Assembly: GCF_001043005.1 (NCBI RefSeq)
Contig: NZ_JYKZ01000001.1
Span: 682,001 to 746,000, forward strand
Direction: 5' to 3'
DNA from: Pseudomonas psychrophila
GTDB lineage: Bacteria > Pseudomonadota > Gammaproteobacteria > Pseudomonadales > Pseudomonadaceae
DNA length: 64,000 nt
Shown: positions 8,374-20,114 of the stretch, piece by piece
How positions within the stretch are numbered: position 1 is the first letter of the stretch
Layout of the letters: each line of letters opens with the position of its first letter
The notes under the pieces: model-generated
Databases searched by the model: none
Told to the model about the DNA's origin: nothing
What the model saw: the letters and a program-made list of their open reading frames with translations, nothing else
Translations under genes and position numbers: made by a program

Positions 8374-10953
8374 ATGAGTAAAAATACTTCCGACCTGTCC
8401 AGCCACACGCCGATGATGCAGCAGTACTGGCGCCTGAAGAATCAGCACCCTGATCAGCTGATGTTCTATCGCATGGGCGACTTCTACGAAATCTTCTACG
8501 AAGATGCGAAGAAAGCCGCCAAATTGCTGGATATCACACTCACGGCACGTGGTCAGTCTGCCGGCCAGGCGATCCCGATGTGCGGGATTCCTTACCATGC
8601 AGCTGAAGGTTATCTGGCCAAGCTGGTAAAGCTTGGCGAGTCGGTGGTGATCTGCGAACAGGTCGGCGACCCGGCCACCAGCAAAGGCCCGGTTGACCGC
8701 CAGGTCGTGCGCATCATCACGCCGGGAACGGTGAGTGATGAGGCGCTGATGGATGAACGCCGCGACAACCTGATTGCCGCCGTACTCGGCGATGAGCGCT
8801 TGTTTGGCCTTGCCGTTCTGGACATTACCAGCGGCAACTTCTCGGTGCTGGAGATCAAGGGCTGGGAAAACTTGCTGGCGGAGCTTGAGCGTATCAATCC
8901 GGTCGAGCTGATGATCCCGGATGACTGGCCACAAGGCCTGCCAGCCGAAAAGCGCCGTGGGGTTCGTCGCCGCGCGCCTTGGGATTTTGAACGCGACTCG
9001 GCCCTGAAAAGTCTGTGCCAGCAGTTTTCGACCCAAGACCTTAAAGGCTTTGGCTGCGAAAACCTGACCCTGGCCATTGGCGCCGCCGGCTGCCTGCTCA
9101 GCTACGCCAAAGAAACCCAGCGCACCGCCCTGCCCCATTTGCGCAGCCTGCGTCATGAGCGCCTGGACGACACCGTCGTCCTGGACGGCGCCAGCCGACG
9201 CAATCTGGAGCTGGACACCAACCTCGCGGGCGGACGCGACAACACCTTGCAGTCGGTGGTCGACCGCTGCCAGACCTCGATGGGCAGCCGCTTGCTGACC
9301 CGCTGGCTGAACCGTCCGTTGCGCGACCTCAACGTGCTGCTGGCTCGCCAGTCATCGATCACCTGCTTGCTGGACGGCTATCGCTTCGAAAAGCTGCAGC
9401 CACAGCTCAAGGAAATCGGCGACCTGGAGCGTATTCTGGCCCGTATCGGCCTGCGCAATGCTCGCCCCCGCGACCTGGCACGCCTGCGCGATGCCTTGAA
9501 CGCGCTGCCTGAACTGCAAGATGCAATGGTCGGACTCGAAGCGCCGCATCTGCAACAACTGGCCACGACCACCAGCACTTATCCCGAACTGGGAGCCCTG
9601 CTGGAAAAAGCCATCAACGACAATCCGCCAGCGGTGATCCGCGACGGCGGGGTATTAAAAACCGGTTACGACGCCGAGCTCGATGAGCTGCAGTCGCTGA
9701 GCGAAAACGCCGGCCAATTCCTGATTGATCTTGAAGCGCGAGAAAAAGCCCGCACCGGCCTCGCCAACCTCAAAGTCGGTTACAACCGGGTACACGGCTA
9801 CTTTATCGAGCTGCCAAGCAAACAAGCCGAGCAGGCACCGGCTGACTATATCCGCCGCCAAACGCTCAAGGGCGCCGAACGCTTTATCACCCCGGAGCTC
9901 AAGGCTTTCGAGGACAAGGCCCTGTCAGCCAAAAGCCGTGCCCTGGCCCGCGAGAAGATGCTCTACGAAGCACTGCTCGAAGAAATGATCGGCCACCTTG
10001 CGCCACTGCAAGACACCGCCGCCGCACTGGCCGAGCTGGATGTACTGAGCAACCTGGCCGAGCGAGCACTGAACCTGGACTTGAACTGCCCACGTTTCGT
10101 GGACGAGCCGTGCATGCGCATCAGCCAGGGCCGCCACCCGGTGGTCGAGCAAGTACTGACCACGCCTTTTGTGGCTAACGATCTGGCGCTGGATGATGAC
10201 ACGCGCATGCTGGTGATCACCGGCCCGAACATGGGCGGTAAATCGACCTACATGCGCCAGACCGCATTGATCGTCCTGATGGCCCACATCGGCAGCTTTG
10301 TTCCGGCAGCCAGTTGCGAATTGTCGCTGGTTGACCGCATCTTCACCCGGATCGGCTCCAGCGATGACCTTGCGGGCGGCCGTTCGACCTTTATGGTCGA
10401 GATGAGCGAAACCGCCAACATTTTGCACAATGCCACCGATCGCAGCCTGGTGCTGATGGATGAAGTGGGTCGTGGCACCAGCACCTTTGACGGGTTATCG
10501 CTGGCATGGGCTGCGGCAGAACGCCTCGCCCAATTACGCGCCTACACCTTGTTCGCGACGCATTACTTCGAATTGACGGTACTGCCGGAGAACCAACCGC
10601 TGGTCGCCAACGTGCATCTGAGCGCGACAGAACATAATGAACGTATTGTGTTCTTGCACCATGTTTTGCCTGGGCCTGCTAGCCAGAGCTATGGCTTGGC
10701 AGTGGCACAACTGGCGGGGGTTCCAGCCAATGTGATCACCCGTGCCCGCGAGCATTTGAGCCGTCTGGAGACCACCAGTCTGCCCCACGAAGTACCGCGT
10801 CCGACACCCGGTAAAAAGTCAGCCCCCCAGCAAAGTGACATGTTTGCCAGCCTGCCTCACCCGGTGCTGGACGACCTTTCCAAGCTGGATCTGGACAACT
10901 TAACGCCACGTAAAGCACTTGATTTGCTCTACACATTAAAGACACGCCTTTAA
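8374..10953 (+). CDS. mutS: DNA mismatch repair protein MutS
   Basis: Full-length MutS of 859 residues, the ATPase clamp that recognises mismatches and recruits MutL. The N-terminal mismatch-binding domain contains the FYE motif ([15 protein letters not shown]), the wedge that stacks on the mismatch. The ATPase domain near residues 610-760 has Walker [14 protein letters not shown], then [15 protein letters not shown] and Walker [19 protein letters not shown]. The C terminus [18 protein letters not shown] is the dimerisation/tetramer segment. It is divergent from the repressor gene. Only the weak sequence AAGCCC precedes the ATG. Confidence 0.97.
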   Translation: MSKNTSDLSSHTPMMQQYWRLKNQHPDQLMFYRMGDFYEIFYEDAKKAAKLLDITLTARGQSAGQAIPMCGIPYHAAEGYLAKLVKLGESVVICEQVGDPATSKGPVDRQVVRIITPGTVSDEALMDERRDNLIAAVLGDERLFGLAVLDITSGNFSVLEIKGWENLLAELERINPVELMIPDDWPQGLPAEKRRGVRRRAPWDFERDSALKSLCQQFSTQDLKGFGCENLTLAIGAAGCLLSYAKETQRTALPHLRSLRHERLDDTVVLDGASRRNLELDTNLAGGRDNTLQSVVDRCQTSMGSRLLTRWLNRPLRDLNVLLARQSSITCLLDGYRFEKLQPQLKEIGDLERILARIGLRNARPRDLARLRDALNALPELQDAMVGLEAPHLQQLATTTSTYPELGALLEKAINDNPPAVIRDGGVLKTGYDAELDELQSLSENAGQFLIDLEAREKARTGLANLKVGYNRVHGYFIELPSKQAEQAPADYIRRQTLKGAERFITPELKAFEDKALSAKSRALAREKMLYEALLEEMIGHLAPLQDTAAALAELDVLSNLAERALNLDLNCPRFVDEPCMRISQGRHPVVEQVLTTPFVANDLALDDDTRMLVITGPNMGGKSTYMRQTALIVLMAHIGSFVPAASCELSLVDRIFTRIGSSDDLAGGRSTFMVEMSETANILHNATDRSLVLMDEVGRGTSTFDGLSLAWAAAERLAQLRAYTLFATHYFELTVLPENQPLVANVHLSATEHNERIVFLHHVLPGPASQSYGLAVAQLAGVPANVITRAREHLSRLETTSLPHEVPRPTPGKKSAPQQSDMFASLPHPVLDDLSKLDLDNLTPRKALDLLYTLKTRL

Positions 10954-11082
10954 AAGCTGCTAGAATCGCGCGCGGTTTGGGATGCTACTGACCTTTTAGC
11001 CTGGTCTGTAGATATCACTCCCGAACCCGGCGAACCCGTTCTGGAAGGGCTTCGCTGCCGCCGCCTGAGGAGAGAATTAGAA

Positions 11083-11406
11083 ATGACCTTCGTCGTCACC
11101 GACAACTGCATCAAGTGCAAGTACACCGACTGCGTAGAAGTCTGTCCGGTGGACTGCTTTTACGAAGGCCCGAACTTCCTGGTGATTCACCCGGATGAGT
11201 GCATTGACTGCGCGCTTTGTGAGCCTGAATGCCCTGCACAGGCGATCTTCTCTGAAGATGAAGTCCCTGCTGACATGCAAGAGTTCATTCAGTTGAATGT
11301 TGAACTGGCTGAAATCTGGCCCAACATCACTGAAAAGAAAGACGCTCTGCCGGACGCGGAAGAGTTTGATGGTGTGAAAGGCAAGATCAAAGATCTGGAA
11401 CGCTGA
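11083..11406 (+). CDS. fdxA: Seven-iron ferredoxin FdxA
   Basis: A 107-residue ferredoxin with two cluster-binding regions. C9, C12, C17, C21 and C25 lie in [19 protein letters not shown], and C40, C43, C46 and C50 lie in [14 protein letters not shown]. The first region is shaped for a 3Fe-4S cluster with exchange of one cysteine, the second for 4Fe-4S, as in Azotobacter FdI and Pseudomonas FdxA. It is a low-potential electron carrier in the cytoplasm. GAGGAGAG precedes the ATG and a strong terminator follows, so it is monocistronic. mutS-fdxA is a standard Pseudomonas pair. Confidence 0.95.
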   Translation: MTFVVTDNCIKCKYTDCVEVCPVDCFYEGPNFLVIHPDECIDCALCEPECPAQAIFSEDEVPADMQEFIQLNVELAEIWPNITEKKDALPDAEEFDGVKGKIKDLER

Positions 11407-11419
11407 TTCACGCTTAAGT

Positions 11420-11443
11420 AAAAAGCCCCGCGAGGGGCTTTTT
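11420..11443 (+). terminator. fdxA terminator
   Basis: AAAAAGCCCC and GGGGCTTTTT form a perfect stem with a GCGA loop and a T-run, 13 bases after the fdxA stop. Confidence 0.95.
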
Positions 11444-11493
11444 GCGTATTTGACTCAGCGAAAACACTTTAAAACTAGAAGGCACTTGTCTTC

Positions 11494-11639
11494 GTAGCAA
11501 CTGCCGAAGGAACGAGGCTGCGTCCGACTGCGAAGCAGTCGTAAAACCCTTTAACCTTGGCGCGTCAGGTACACCGCGCTCTGCGGATTTACGACGACTT
11601 CGTCGCCGAACGCAGCCTCGTTCCTACGGCAGCTGCTAC
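11494..11639. repeat. Long inverted repeat, family A, copy 1
   Basis: Two 52-base arms, GTAGCAACTGCCGAAGG... and its near-complement ending ...GGCAGCTGCTAC, enclose a roughly 42-base centre. The arms agree at about 80-85% of positions and share the core GAACGAGGCTGCGT. It lies between convergent fdxA and scoB and has no coding capacity. Related copies stand at 36597 and 44810, and a shorter cousin at 49853. Confidence 0.8.
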
Positions 11640-11653
11640 AGGGTTCTTGGCTC

Positions 11654-12283
11654 CTAACCGTTGATTTCGCAACCGGTGGCCGCTTTCAGCTCATCAAGAC
11701 TGACGCCCGCTGCCAGCTCAACCAGCTTGAGCCCCTGCTCAGTAACGTCCAGCACCGCCAGATCGGTGATGATCCGATCAACCACCCCCACGCCGGTCAG
11801 TGGCAAATCACACTGCTTAAGCAGCTTATGGGTGCCGCCTTTGGCGGTGTGCTCCATCAGCACCACCACGCGCTTGACCCCGGCCACCAGGTCCATCGCG
11901 CCGCCCATCCCTTTGACCATCTTGCCGGGGATCATCCAGTTAGCCAGGTCGCCCTTCTCGGAGACTTGCATTGCCCCCAGAATCGACAGATTGATATGAC
12001 CTCCGCGAATCATCGCGAACGAGTCAGCGCTGTTAAAGAAGCTGCTGCCCGGCAAGGTCGTAATGGTTTGCTTGCCCGCATTGATCAGGTCAGCGTCGAC
12101 TTCATCGTCAGCAGGAAACGGGCCAATACCCAGCAGGCCGTTCTCGCTTTGCAGCCACACGTCCATCCCCTCGGGAATATAGTTGGCCACCAGCGTAGGC
12201 AAACCGATGCCTAAATTGACGTAAAAGCCATCCTGCAGTTCTTGGGAGGCGCGCTGCGCCATTTCTTCACGAGTCCAGGCCAT
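11654..12283 (-). CDS. scoB: 3-oxoacid CoA-transferase, subunit B
   Basis: The 209-residue beta subunit carries the catalytic glutamate in [12 protein letters not shown], which forms the covalent glutamyl-CoA thioester, plus the glycine-rich [13 protein letters not shown] stretch. With subunit A it would move CoA from succinyl-CoA to a 3-oxoacid such as acetoacetate, feeding ketone-body or short-chain keto-acid use. It starts 2 bases after the scoA stop, so the two form an operon. It is only distantly related to the pcaJ product in this window. Exact substrate is not readable from sequence; a dehydrocarnitine transferase is an alternative. Confidence 0.85.
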   Translation of the reverse strand: MAWTREEMAQRASQELQDGFYVNLGIGLPTLVANYIPEGMDVWLQSENGLLGIGPFPADDEVDADLINAGKQTITTLPGSSFFNSADSFAMIRGGHINLSILGAMQVSEKGDLANWMIPGKMVKGMGGAMDLVAGVKRVVVLMEHTAKGGTHKLLKQCDLPLTGVGVVDRIITDLAVLDVTEQGLKLVELAAGVSLDELKAATGCEING

Positions 12284-12285
12284 GA

Positions 12286-12984
12286 TCAGGCGCTCCGCAC
12301 AGTGCGATGTTCAATACGTTTTTCCGGGGTGGCGTTGAGCACCAGCCGCTGCACGTAAATTCCGGGCAAATGAACCTGATCAGGCTCGATCTCGCCAATT
12401 TCAACGATTTCTTCCACTTCTACCACGCACACCTTGGCCGCCATTGCTGCCAACGGGTTGAAGTTACGTGCAGTTTTGTTGAACAGCAGATTGCCGGACT
12501 TGTCGGCTTTCCAGGCCTTGACCAAGGCTACATCGGCGCGCAACGAACGCTCCATGACGTACCACTCGCCATCAAACTCACGGGTTTCCTTACCTTCAGC
12601 CACCAGCGTGCCGTACCCGGTCTTGGTGAAGAACGCCGGGATACCCGCCCCGCCCGCCCGCAGTTTTTCCGCGAGGGTACCTTGAGGGGTGAACTCCAGC
12701 TCAAGCTCGCCGGCCAGGTACTGGCGTTCGAACTCTTTGTTCTCACCCACATAGGAAGAAATCATTTTGCGGATCTGACGCGTCGTCAGCAGTTGCCCCA
12801 ACCCGAAACCGTCAACCCCGGCGTTGTTGCTGATCACCGTCAGCTCGCGCTTGCCGGTGTCGCGCAAGGCAGCAATCAACGCCTCTGGAATCCCGCACAA
12901 CCCAAAACCGCCCACAGCCAGGGTCATGCCGTCTTCGACCAGCCCCTGCAAAGCGGATTCAGCACTCGAGTAAATCTTGTTCAC
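12286..12984 (-). CDS. scoA: 3-oxoacid CoA-transferase, subunit A
   Basis: The 232-residue alpha subunit shows the CoA-transferase family signature [19 protein letters not shown], followed by LTVISNNAG and the [10 protein letters not shown] stretch of SCOT-type enzymes. It is the first gene of the scoAB pair. No dedicated regulator adjoins it; the TetR gene about 390 bases upstream belongs with the efflux pump. The 3-oxoacid specificity comes from family resemblance only. Confidence 0.85.
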   Translation of the reverse strand: MNKIYSSAESALQGLVEDGMTLAVGGFGLCGIPEALIAALRDTGKRELTVISNNAGVDGFGLGQLLTTRQIRKMISSYVGENKEFERQYLAGELELEFTPQGTLAEKLRAGGAGIPAFFTKTGYGTLVAEGKETREFDGEWYVMERSLRADVALVKAWKADKSGNLLFNKTARNFNPLAAMAAKVCVVEVEEIVEIGEIEPDQVHLPGIYVQRLVLNATPEKRIEHRTVRSA

Positions 12985-13376
12985 TTGTTATTCCTCGAAT
13001 TCCCCACGACACACACCACCATCGCGGTCTGTTTGCTTTAGTCGAGAGAGGACAAACACGTTGGCAGTCGCCCGCTCCCCGATTTTGGCTGCTTTGGCAT
13101 GTAGCCAAAGCGTCGCCCAAGTGTAGGGGAAGCAGACGCAGGAAGGGTGATTGAGAGAAAAAACCAAGAAAGATGTGGCCGCCCAAACACCACGAGACCT
13201 GTTTGACTTAGGTCTATTTACTGAAGGCTGTAGGGTGTTTCACTTAACGATAACAATTTAACTACAAAATACTTAGCTCGCTAACTTTAAACCCGCGAGC
13301 TAGACGTATATAAATGCCTTCTGCCATCAAATGGCCCGAAGGGCAAAATCTTCACTCGCCATATGGCTTGAGCCTA
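12985..13376. other. Intergenic region between scoA and ttgR
   Basis: About 390 bases without a plausible gene. It should hold the scoAB promoter. Two hairpins are visible: TTTGGCT/AGCCAAA near 13084-13110, and TAGCTCGC/GCGAGCTA near 13273-13301. The latter may end the ttgR message, which runs leftward into this region. The right half is markedly AT-rich. Confidence 0.45.
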
Positions 13377-14033
13377 CTAAACTCCCTTTCGGATATCGCC
13401 GCAGATTCGCAGTGTCGGGCTGAAACGCAACATATCCAGCCCAGTATCGACCCAGGACTCAGCTTCTTTATAAAGCTCGAAACTGTTGGGAACCAGCAGC
13501 CATTGTCCGAGAATTCCGTCGATATATGCATGCAAACAGATAGCAGCACGGCGTACATCCAGATTTGCAGGGAGTTGTTGACGGTGAAGGGCATTGCTCA
13601 GGGCAAGCTCGATCCTGCTGTTGCAATCGACCATCGCAACCTGGCGCTGAGCCCGTAAATCACACATTTCGTCAGTGAATTCGCACTTATGAAACAAAAT
13701 TTCATTGATACGCCGGGTTTTTGGATCAGTGGCAACTTGGCGAAACAAATGAATCAACAGTTGGCGCATGCAGCCAAGCGGATCAACCTCGTTCTCGCTT
13801 TCACTGGCTTTGGCCATTTCATCCAACGGCTCATGCAAGCTGTCGAGCATCGCTTGAACCAGCTCGGCCTTGTTGTTGAAGTGCCAGTAAATTGCACCTC
13901 GGGTGACGCCTGCCAACGCGGCAATATCTGCCAGCGTCGTGCGCGCAACACCCCGTTCATAAAAGGCCTGCTCGGCCGCTTCGAGGATTTTGCTCCGGGT
14001 CTCAAGAGCTTCTTCTTTGGTACGACGCACCAT
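13377..14033 (-). CDS. ttgR: TetR-family repressor of the RND efflux pump (TtgR-like)
   Basis: A 218-residue TetR regulator whose N-terminal helix-turn-helix runs [20 protein letters not shown] and ends [20 protein letters not shown]. Sequence and place match P. putida TtgR, which represses ttgABC and itself until antibiotics or plant phenolics bind the C-terminal pocket. [13 protein letters not shown] and [13 protein letters not shown] are also TtgR-like. I chose the ATG at 14033; the open frame extends upstream to 14078 without support. It is divergent from the pump operon with a TtgR-type operator between. The last 10 residues after LRF differ from TtgR as I recall it. Confidence 0.88.
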   Translation of the reverse strand: MVRRTKEEALETRSKILEAAEQAFYERGVARTTLADIAALAGVTRGAIYWHFNNKAELVQAMLDSLHEPLDEMAKASESENEVDPLGCMRQLLIHLFRQVATDPKTRRINEILFHKCEFTDEMCDLRAQRQVAMVDCNSRIELALSNALHRQQLPANLDVRRAAICLHAYIDGILGQWLLVPNSFELYKEAESWVDTGLDMLRFSPTLRICGDIRKGV

Positions 14034-14178
14034 GGCAATAAAAACCTCAATCAGGAGGATCCGGACCGCTACGATCACTCGTCCGGACCAACATCGGGTG
14101 GCGTTTGTTGTGCCTTATCCCGGTCTACTACATGCTTTAAAAATGGCCCTGTAGTACTAGGCGAGACACGCTCCCGCT

Positions 14179-14210
14179 ATTTACAAACAGACACGAATGT
14201 AAGTATATTC
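14179..14210. promoter_or_regulatory. TtgR operator and overlapping divergent promoters
   Basis: The 32-base segment begins ATTTACAAACAGACACGA and ends ATGTAAGTATATTC. It nearly repeats the TtgR operator of P. putida as I remember it, with TTACA and TGTAA as inverted half-sites. It is 89 bases before the ttgA start and about 145 before ttgR, so one site can control both directions. TATATT would serve as a -10-like element. Confidence 0.8.
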
Positions 14211-14298
14211 CTTAGCAAGCTACTTATCCACCCGGAACAGCTTTCTTTACCCTTCCACTATTCTTGTGCGCTTTCGCGTGCCTGACCCGAGGATTTTC

Positions 14299-15450
14299 AT
14301 GCAATTCAAGCCAGCTGTTACCGCTCTGGTTGCTGCCATCGCCCTAGCTTCGCTACTCAGCGGATGCAAAAAGGAAGAGGCAGCACCTGCCCCGCAAATC
14401 CCTCAGGTCGGCGTCGTGACGCTGAAAACCCAGCCTTTTACCTTGACCACCGACCTGCCGGGCCGCACCGCGTCCTATCGCTCGGCAGAAGTTCGCCCTC
14501 AGGTGAATGGCATCATCCTCAAGCGCTTCTTTAAAGAAGGCAGCGATGTAAAAATCGGCCAGCAGCTGTATCAAATCGATCCAGCCATCTATGAAAGCGC
14601 CGTACTGAGCGCCCGCGCCACTCTACAATCGGCCAAATCGCTGGCTGACCGCTACAAGCAATTGGTCGCAGAGCAGGCCGTAAGCCGTCAGGAATACGAC
14701 AACGCCGAAGCCGCACGCCTCGAAGCCGAAGCCACGCTAAATACCGCCCAGGTCAACCTGCGTTACACCAAGGTTCTGGCACCGTTGACCGGCCGAATTG
14801 GTCGCTCGCTCTACACTGAAGGTGCATTAGTGACCAGTGGCCAGGCCAACGCATTGGCCGTGATCACCCAACTGGACCCAATCTACGTTGACGTAACGCA
14901 ATCTTCAGTCGAAATGCTCGAACTGCGCCGCGATCTGGCCAGCGGCCGCCTGAAGAAAGCCGGTGAAAACGCCGCCAAGGTCAAGCTGACCCTGCCGGAT
15001 GGCAGCGAATATGCGCAAGAAGGCCGTCTTGAGTTCTCCGAAGTATCGGTCGATGAAACCACTGGCTCCGTCACCTTGCGCGCAGTGTTCCCGAACCCTG
15101 ACGAAATCCTTCTGCCGGGCATGTTTGTCCACGCACAACTGGAAGCAGGCATCGACAGCAATGCGATCCTGGCTCCTCAGATCGGCGTGACGCACAACCT
15201 CAAGGGCCAGCCAACGGCATTGATCGTGGGGCCGGACAACAAGGTTGAAATGCGCGTTCTGCAAGCTTCGCGCACAGTCGGCAGCGACTGGCTGGTAGAG
15301 AAAGGCCTGAACCCGGGCGACCGTTTGATCACTGACGGCCTGCAGTTCATCAAGCCTGGCATTGAAGTCAAGATCATGGACAAGCCACAAGGCGAAACCC
15401 CGGCATCTGCCCCGGCAACAGAAAAAGCTGCAGGCAGTAAAGGGGAGTAA
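14299..15450 (+). CDS. ttgA: RND efflux periplasmic adaptor (TtgA/MexA type)
   Basis: A 383-residue membrane-fusion lipoprotein linking the inner-membrane pump to the outer-membrane channel. The signal peptide ends in the lipobox LLSG-C (LASLLSGCKK), giving a lipid-anchored cysteine. An alpha-hairpin and split lipoyl halves follow: PQVNGIILKRFFKEGSDVKIGQ and VLAPLTGRIGRSLYTEGALV. A beta-barrel and membrane-proximal region (PGMFVHAQLEAG) complete the fold. I chose the ATG at 14299 with GAGG before it; a GTG at 14266 would precede the signal peptide. It is the first gene of the operon. Confidence 0.93.
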   Translation: MQFKPAVTALVAAIALASLLSGCKKEEAAPAPQIPQVGVVTLKTQPFTLTTDLPGRTASYRSAEVRPQVNGIILKRFFKEGSDVKIGQQLYQIDPAIYESAVLSARATLQSAKSLADRYKQLVAEQAVSRQEYDNAEAARLEAEATLNTAQVNLRYTKVLAPLTGRIGRSLYTEGALVTSGQANALAVITQLDPIYVDVTQSSVEMLELRRDLASGRLKKAGENAAKVKLTLPDGSEYAQEGRLEFSEVSVDETTGSVTLRAVFPNPDEILLPGMFVHAQLEAGIDSNAILAPQIGVTHNLKGQPTALIVGPDNKVEMRVLQASRTVGSDWLVEKGLNPGDRLITDGLQFIKPGIEVKIMDKPQGETPASAPATEKAAGSKGE

Positions 15451-15453
15451 ACC

Positions 15454-18400
15454 ATGTCGAAATTTTTTATCGACCGTCCGATTTTCGCTTGGGTAATTGC
15501 CCTGGTGATCATGCTGGTCGGGGCTCTATCGATCCTCAAGCTTCCGATCAACCAATACCCGAGCATCGCGCCACCGGCCATCTCTATCTCCGTGACCTAC
15601 CCGGGCGCTTCGGCGCAAACCGTGCAGGACACCGTGGTTCAGGTGATCGAGCAGCAGCTCAACGGTATTGACCACCTGCGTTATGTTTCGTCTGAAAGCA
15701 ACTCCGACGGCAGCATGAGCATCACCGCTACGTTCGAGCAAGGTACAGACCCCGACACCGCTCAGGTTCAAGTACAGAACAAGCTCAACCTGGCGACCCC
15801 ACTGCTGCCTCAAGAGGTTCAGCAGCAAGGTATCCGCGTTACCAAGGCAGTGAAAAACTTCCTGATGGTAATCGGTGTGGTGTCTGAAGACGGCAGCATG
15901 AACAAGGACGATTTGTCGAACTACATCGTCTCCAACATGCAGGACCCGATTTCCCGTACCGAAGGTGTGGGTGACTTCCAGGTGTTCGGTGCCCAGTACG
16001 CCATGCGTATCTGGCTCGACCCGGCCAAGCTGAACAAGTACAACCTGACCCCGGTGGACGTTAAGTCGGCCATCAGCGCACAGAACGTACAGGTGTCCTC
16101 CGGGCAACTGGGTGGCCTGCCTGCCGTCAAAGGTCAGGAGTTGAACGCAACCATCATCGGTAAAACCCGTCTGCAAACCGCCGAGCAGTTCAAAAAGATC
16201 CTGCTCAAGGTCAACACCGACGGGTCCCAGGTTCGCCTGAGCGATGTGGCAGAGGTTGGACTGGGCGGCGAGAACTACAGCATCAGCGCACAGTTCAACG
16301 GCAAGCCGTCTTCGGGTCTGGCAATCAAGCTGGCGCCAGGCTCCAACGCCCTGGACACGGCAAAAGCACTGCACAAGACCATCGGCGACCTGGAACCTTT
16401 CTTCCCGCAAGGCATGAAAGTCGTTTACCCGTATGACACCACGCCAGTGGTATCGGCATCGATCAAGGGCGTCGTTGAAACCCTGGTTGAAGCCGTCGTA
16501 CTGGTGTTCCTGGTGATGTTCCTGTTCCTGCAAAACTTCCGCGCCACCATCATCACCACGATGACGGTACCGGTTGTATTGCTCGGTACATTCGGCATCC
16601 TGGCCGCTGCCGGTTTCAGCATCAACACCCTGACCATGTTCGGCATGGTTCTGGCCATCGGCTTGCTGGTGGATGATGCGATTGTGGTGGTGGAAAACGT
16701 CGAGCGGGTAATGGCCGAAGAAGGCCTGCCGCCCAAGGAAGCCACCAAGAAATCCATGGAGCAGATCCAGGGTGCTCTGGTAGGTATCGCCCTTGTGCTG
16801 TCGGCGGTACTGCTGCCAATGGCCTTCTTCAGCGGTTCTACCGGTGTGATTTACAAACAGTTCTCGATCACGATCGTTTCGGCGATGGCCCTGTCGGTAC
16901 TGGTTGCATTGATCTTCACCCCGGCGCTGTGCGCCACCATGCTCAAGCCTATCCAGAAGGGTGATCACGGCGAGAACAAGCGCGGATTCTTCGGCTGGTT
17001 CAACCGCACCTTCGACAGTGGCGTCAAGCGCTACGAAAAAGGTGTCGGCAGCATCCTTCGCCACAAGGCTCCGTACCTGCTGGCGTACGTACTGATCGTG
17101 GTCGGTATGGTGTTCCTGTTTACCCGTATCCCTACTTCCTTCCTTCCGGAAGAAGACCAGGGCGTACTGTTTGCACAGGTACAAACCCCCGCAGGCACCA
17201 CTGCTGAACGCACTCAGGATGTAATCGACAGGATGCGCGAGTACCTGTTGAAAGAAGAGTCGGGAGCGGTGTCTTCTGTGTTTACCGTAAACGGCTTTAA
17301 CTTCGCCGGTCGCGGTCAAAGCTCGGGCCTTGCGTTCATCATGCTCAAGCCTTGGGGCGAGCGAGATGCGGACAACAGTGTGTTTGCACTGGCTGCCCGT
17401 GCTCAGGCGCACTTCTCCACCTTCCGTGATGCAATGGTGTTCGCGTTTGCTCCGCCGGCAGTGATGGAATTGGGTAACGCCACTGGTTTTGACGTTTACC
17501 TGCAAGACCGCTCCGGTATCGGTCACGAGAAGCTGATGGCTGCCCGTAACCAGTCCCTGGGTATGGCTGCACAAAGCAAGATTCTGGCCGGCGTACGTCC
17601 AAACGGCTTGAACGATGAGCCGCAGTACCAACTGGAAATCGACGACGAAGCAGCTCGTGCCCTGGGCGTTGAGCTGAGCGACATCAACAACACCCTGTCG
17701 ATCGGCCTGGGTGCCAGCTACGTCAACGACTTCATCGACCACGGCCGTGTGAAGAAGGTGTTCCTCCAAGGCGCCGCTGACTCGCGGATGAACCCGGAAG
17801 ACCTGAAGAAGTGGTTCGTGCGTAACGGTGAAGGAACCATGGTGCCGTTCTCGGCATTCGCCAAAGGCAAATGGATCTACGGTCCTCCGAAGCTGTCGCG
17901 TTATAACGGCGTAGAAGCGATGGAAATCCTCGGTTCTCCGGCTCCGGGCTACAGCAGTGGTCAAGCCATGGCCGAAGTCGAAGCCCTGGCGAAAAAGCTG
18001 CCGGCGGGTGTTGGTATTTCCTGGACGGGGCTGTCATTCGAGGAACGTCTATCAGGTTCGCAAGCACCTGCTCTGTACGCTATTTCCTTGCTGATGGTCT
18101 TCCTGTGTCTTGCCGCACTGTACGAAAGCTGGTCGATCCCGATTGCAGTCATGCTCGTGGTACCACTGGGTATTATCGGTGCACTTATGGCAACCAGCCT
18201 GCGGGGGTTGTCCAACGACGTGTACTTCCAGGTGGGCTTGCTTACGACCATCGGTCTGGCATCGAAAAACGCCATTCTGATCGTCGAGTTCGCCAAGGAA
18301 CTGCATGAACAGGGACGAACATTGTCGGAGGCTGCGATCGAGGCGTGCCGCATGCGTCTGCGTCCGATCATCATGACCTCGCTGGCGTTTGTACTGGGTG

Positions 18401-18609
18401 TGATCCCGTTGGCCATTTCCTCGGGCGCAGGCTCGGGCAGCCAGCACGCTATTGGTACGGGTGTTATCGGTGGCATGATCACCGCAACCGTACTGGCCGT
18501 GTTCTGGGTACCGCTGTTCTTTGTGGCCGTATCGTCCATTGGCAGCAAAAAAGAGTCGAAGACGAAAGTGGATCTGACTAAAACTCCAAACCAAGAGGCT
18601 GGCCAATGA
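15454..18609 (+). CDS. ttgB: RND efflux transporter, inner-membrane pump (TtgB/MexB type)
   Basis: A full-length 1051-residue HAE1-family pump with twelve expected membrane helices and two large periplasmic loops. It is driven by protons and exports hydrophobic drugs, solvents and dyes from the periplasm. Visible marks are the N terminus [39 protein letters not shown] with the two helix-4 aspartates of the proton relay, and [28 protein letters not shown]. It begins 3 bases after ttgA stops and overlaps ttgC by 4. Close similarity to MexB is expected; substrate range cannot be read directly. Confidence 0.95.
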   Translation: MSKFFIDRPIFAWVIALVIMLVGALSILKLPINQYPSIAPPAISISVTYPGASAQTVQDTVVQVIEQQLNGIDHLRYVSSESNSDGSMSITATFEQGTDPDTAQVQVQNKLNLATPLLPQEVQQQGIRVTKAVKNFLMVIGVVSEDGSMNKDDLSNYIVSNMQDPISRTEGVGDFQVFGAQYAMRIWLDPAKLNKYNLTPVDVKSAISAQNVQVSSGQLGGLPAVKGQELNATIIGKTRLQTAEQFKKILLKVNTDGSQVRLSDVAEVGLGGENYSISAQFNGKPSSGLAIKLAPGSNALDTAKALHKTIGDLEPFFPQGMKVVYPYDTTPVVSASIKGVVETLVEAVVLVFLVMFLFLQNFRATIITTMTVPVVLLGTFGILAAAGFSINTLTMFGMVLAIGLLVDDAIVVVENVERVMAEEGLPPKEATKKSMEQIQGALVGIALVLSAVLLPMAFFSGSTGVIYKQFSITIVSAMALSVLVALIFTPALCATMLKPIQKGDHGENKRGFFGWFNRTFDSGVKRYEKGVGSILRHKAPYLLAYVLIVVGMVFLFTRIPTSFLPEEDQGVLFAQVQTPAGTTAERTQDVIDRMREYLLKEESGAVSSVFTVNGFNFAGRGQSSGLAFIMLKPWGERDADNSVFALAARAQAHFSTFRDAMVFAFAPPAVMELGNATGFDVYLQDRSGIGHEKLMAARNQSLGMAAQSKILAGVRPNGLNDEPQYQLEIDDEAARALGVELSDINNTLSIGLGASYVNDFIDHGRVKKVFLQGAADSRMNPEDLKKWFVRNGEGTMVPFSAFAKGKWIYGPPKLSRYNGVEAMEILGSPAPGYSSGQAMAEVEALAKKLPAGVGISWTGLSFEERLSGSQAPALYAISLLMVFLCLAALYESWSIPIAVMLVVPLGIIGALMATSLRGLSNDVYFQVGLLTTIGLASKNAILIVEFAKELHEQGRTLSEAAIEACRMRLRPIIMTSLAFVLGVIPLAISSGAGSGSQHAIGTGVIGGMITATVLAVFWVPLFFVAVSSIGSKKESKTKVDLTKTPNQEAGQ

Positions 18610-20057
18610 GCAAGTCGCTTCTCGCAGTAGCTGTCGCAGCGTTTACGCTGGGCGGCTGCTCGCTGATCCCCGACTACCAGCGCCCTGAAGCGCCGGTAGC
18701 GGCGCAATACCCGCAAGGCCCGGCCTACTCGCCAACCGAGGCGGCCAACAAGGCCGCTGCAGAACAAGGCTGGCGTCAATTTTTCCATGACCCGGCGCTG
18801 CAGCAGCTTATTCAGACGGCTTTGGTGAACAACCGTGACCTGCGAGTCGCGGCGCTGAACATTGACGCTTATGCCGCGCAGTACCGCATCCAGCGTGCTG
18901 ACCTGTTCCCGGCCGTCTCGGCCACGGGCAGCGGCAGCCGTCAGCGCACTCCGGCACGCATGTCGCAAACCGGCGAATCGGGTATCACCAGCTCTTATTC
19001 GGCAACCCTTGGGGTCAGCGCCTACGAACTGGACTTGTTCGGCCGGGTTCGCAGTCTTAGCGATCAGGCACTGCAGAACTACTTTGCAACCGAAGAAGCC
19101 CGACGTTCCACCCAGATCAGTCTGGTGGCCAGTGTCGCCAATGCCTACCTGACCTGGCAGGCTGACAAAGAGCTGCTGAAACTGACCGAAGACACCCTCA
19201 AGACGTTCGATGAGAGCTACAAGCTCACGTTGCGCAGCAATGAAGTGGGTGTGGCCTCGGCACTGGATCTGAGCCAGTCACGTACGTCGGTGGAAAACGC
19301 CAAGGTCCAGCTGGCCAGGTACACCCGTCAGGTGGCTCAGGATCAGAACAGCCTGGCACTGCTGCTGGGTACCACCATCCCGGACAACCTGCCTGCGGCC
19401 AAACCGCTGGCAGCCGACCTGTTGAGCGAAGTACCTGCTGGCTTGCCATCGGACCTGCTGCAACGTCGTCCGGACATCCTGGAGGCCGAACACAAGCTGT
19501 TGGCCGCCAACGCCAACATCGGCGCGGCACGTGCAGCGTTCTTCCCCAGCATCAGCCTCACGGCCAATGCAGGGACCTTGAGCCCTGACCTGTCGGGGCT
19601 GTTCAAGGGCGGTTCGGGTACCTGGCTGTTTTCGCCGCAGATCAACCTGCCGATCTTTAACGCAGGGGCTTTGCGCGCCAGCCTGGACTACTCGAAAATC
19701 CAGAAAGAAATCACCGTTTCTCAGTACGAGAAAACGATTCAGACCGCTTTCCAGGAAGTATCTGACGGCCTGGCTGCGCGTCAGACCTACAACCAGCAGT
19801 TGCAGGCACAAACCGATTTCGTCAACGCCAACCAGGATTACTACCGGTTAGCCGAACGTCGTTATCGGATTGGCATCGACAGCAACCTGACCTTCCTTGA
19901 TGCCCAGCGCTCGTTGTTCAGCGCGCAGCAATCACTGATCACCGATCGTCTTTCGCAGCTGACCAGTGAAGTCACGCTGTACAAAGCATTGGGTGGCGGC
20001 TGGTTCGAACAAACCGGGCAAGACCGCCCTGTTTCGGATCAACCACCGAAGGCGTGA
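18606..20057 (+). CDS. ttgC: RND efflux outer-membrane channel (TtgC/OprM type)
   Basis: A 483-residue outer-membrane lipoprotein of the TolC/OprM family, with signal peptide and lipobox [21 protein letters not shown]. The two internally repeated TolC halves are visible ([20 protein letters not shown] and [19 protein letters not shown]). It forms the trimeric exit duct for the pump. The ATG overlaps the ttgB stop as ATGA, which indicates coupled translation. A perfect 16-bp terminator follows, closing the three-gene operon. Confidence 0.94.
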   Translation: MSKSLLAVAVAAFTLGGCSLIPDYQRPEAPVAAQYPQGPAYSPTEAANKAAAEQGWRQFFHDPALQQLIQTALVNNRDLRVAALNIDAYAAQYRIQRADLFPAVSATGSGSRQRTPARMSQTGESGITSSYSATLGVSAYELDLFGRVRSLSDQALQNYFATEEARRSTQISLVASVANAYLTWQADKELLKLTEDTLKTFDESYKLTLRSNEVGVASALDLSQSRTSVENAKVQLARYTRQVAQDQNSLALLLGTTIPDNLPAAKPLAADLLSEVPAGLPSDLLQRRPDILEAEHKLLAANANIGAARAAFFPSISLTANAGTLSPDLSGLFKGGSGTWLFSPQINLPIFNAGALRASLDYSKIQKEITVSQYEKTIQTAFQEVSDGLAARQTYNQQLQAQTDFVNANQDYYRLAERRYRIGIDSNLTFLDAQRSLFSAQQSLITDRLSQLTSEVTLYKALGGGWFEQTGQDRPVSDQPPKA

Positions 20058-20070
20058 TGCGTATCGGTTA

Positions 20071-20106
20071 AACAACAAACCCGCCTTTTGGCGGGTTTGT
20101 TGTTTA
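20071..20106 (+). terminator. Terminator of the efflux operon
   Basis: AAACAACAAACCCGCC and its exact complement form a 16-bp stem with a TTTT loop, 14 bases after the ttgC stop. Confidence 0.95.
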
Positions 20107-20114
20107 TGACCCTG

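Noticed and set aside
15526..17964. 812-residue open frame antisense to ttgB
   Set aside because: It is a shadow of a well-established pump gene; codon bias on the opposite strand leaves that frame open.
17961..18968. 335-residue frame antisense to the ttgB/ttgC junction
   Set aside because: It crosses the boundary of two certain genes and shows no protein-like pattern.
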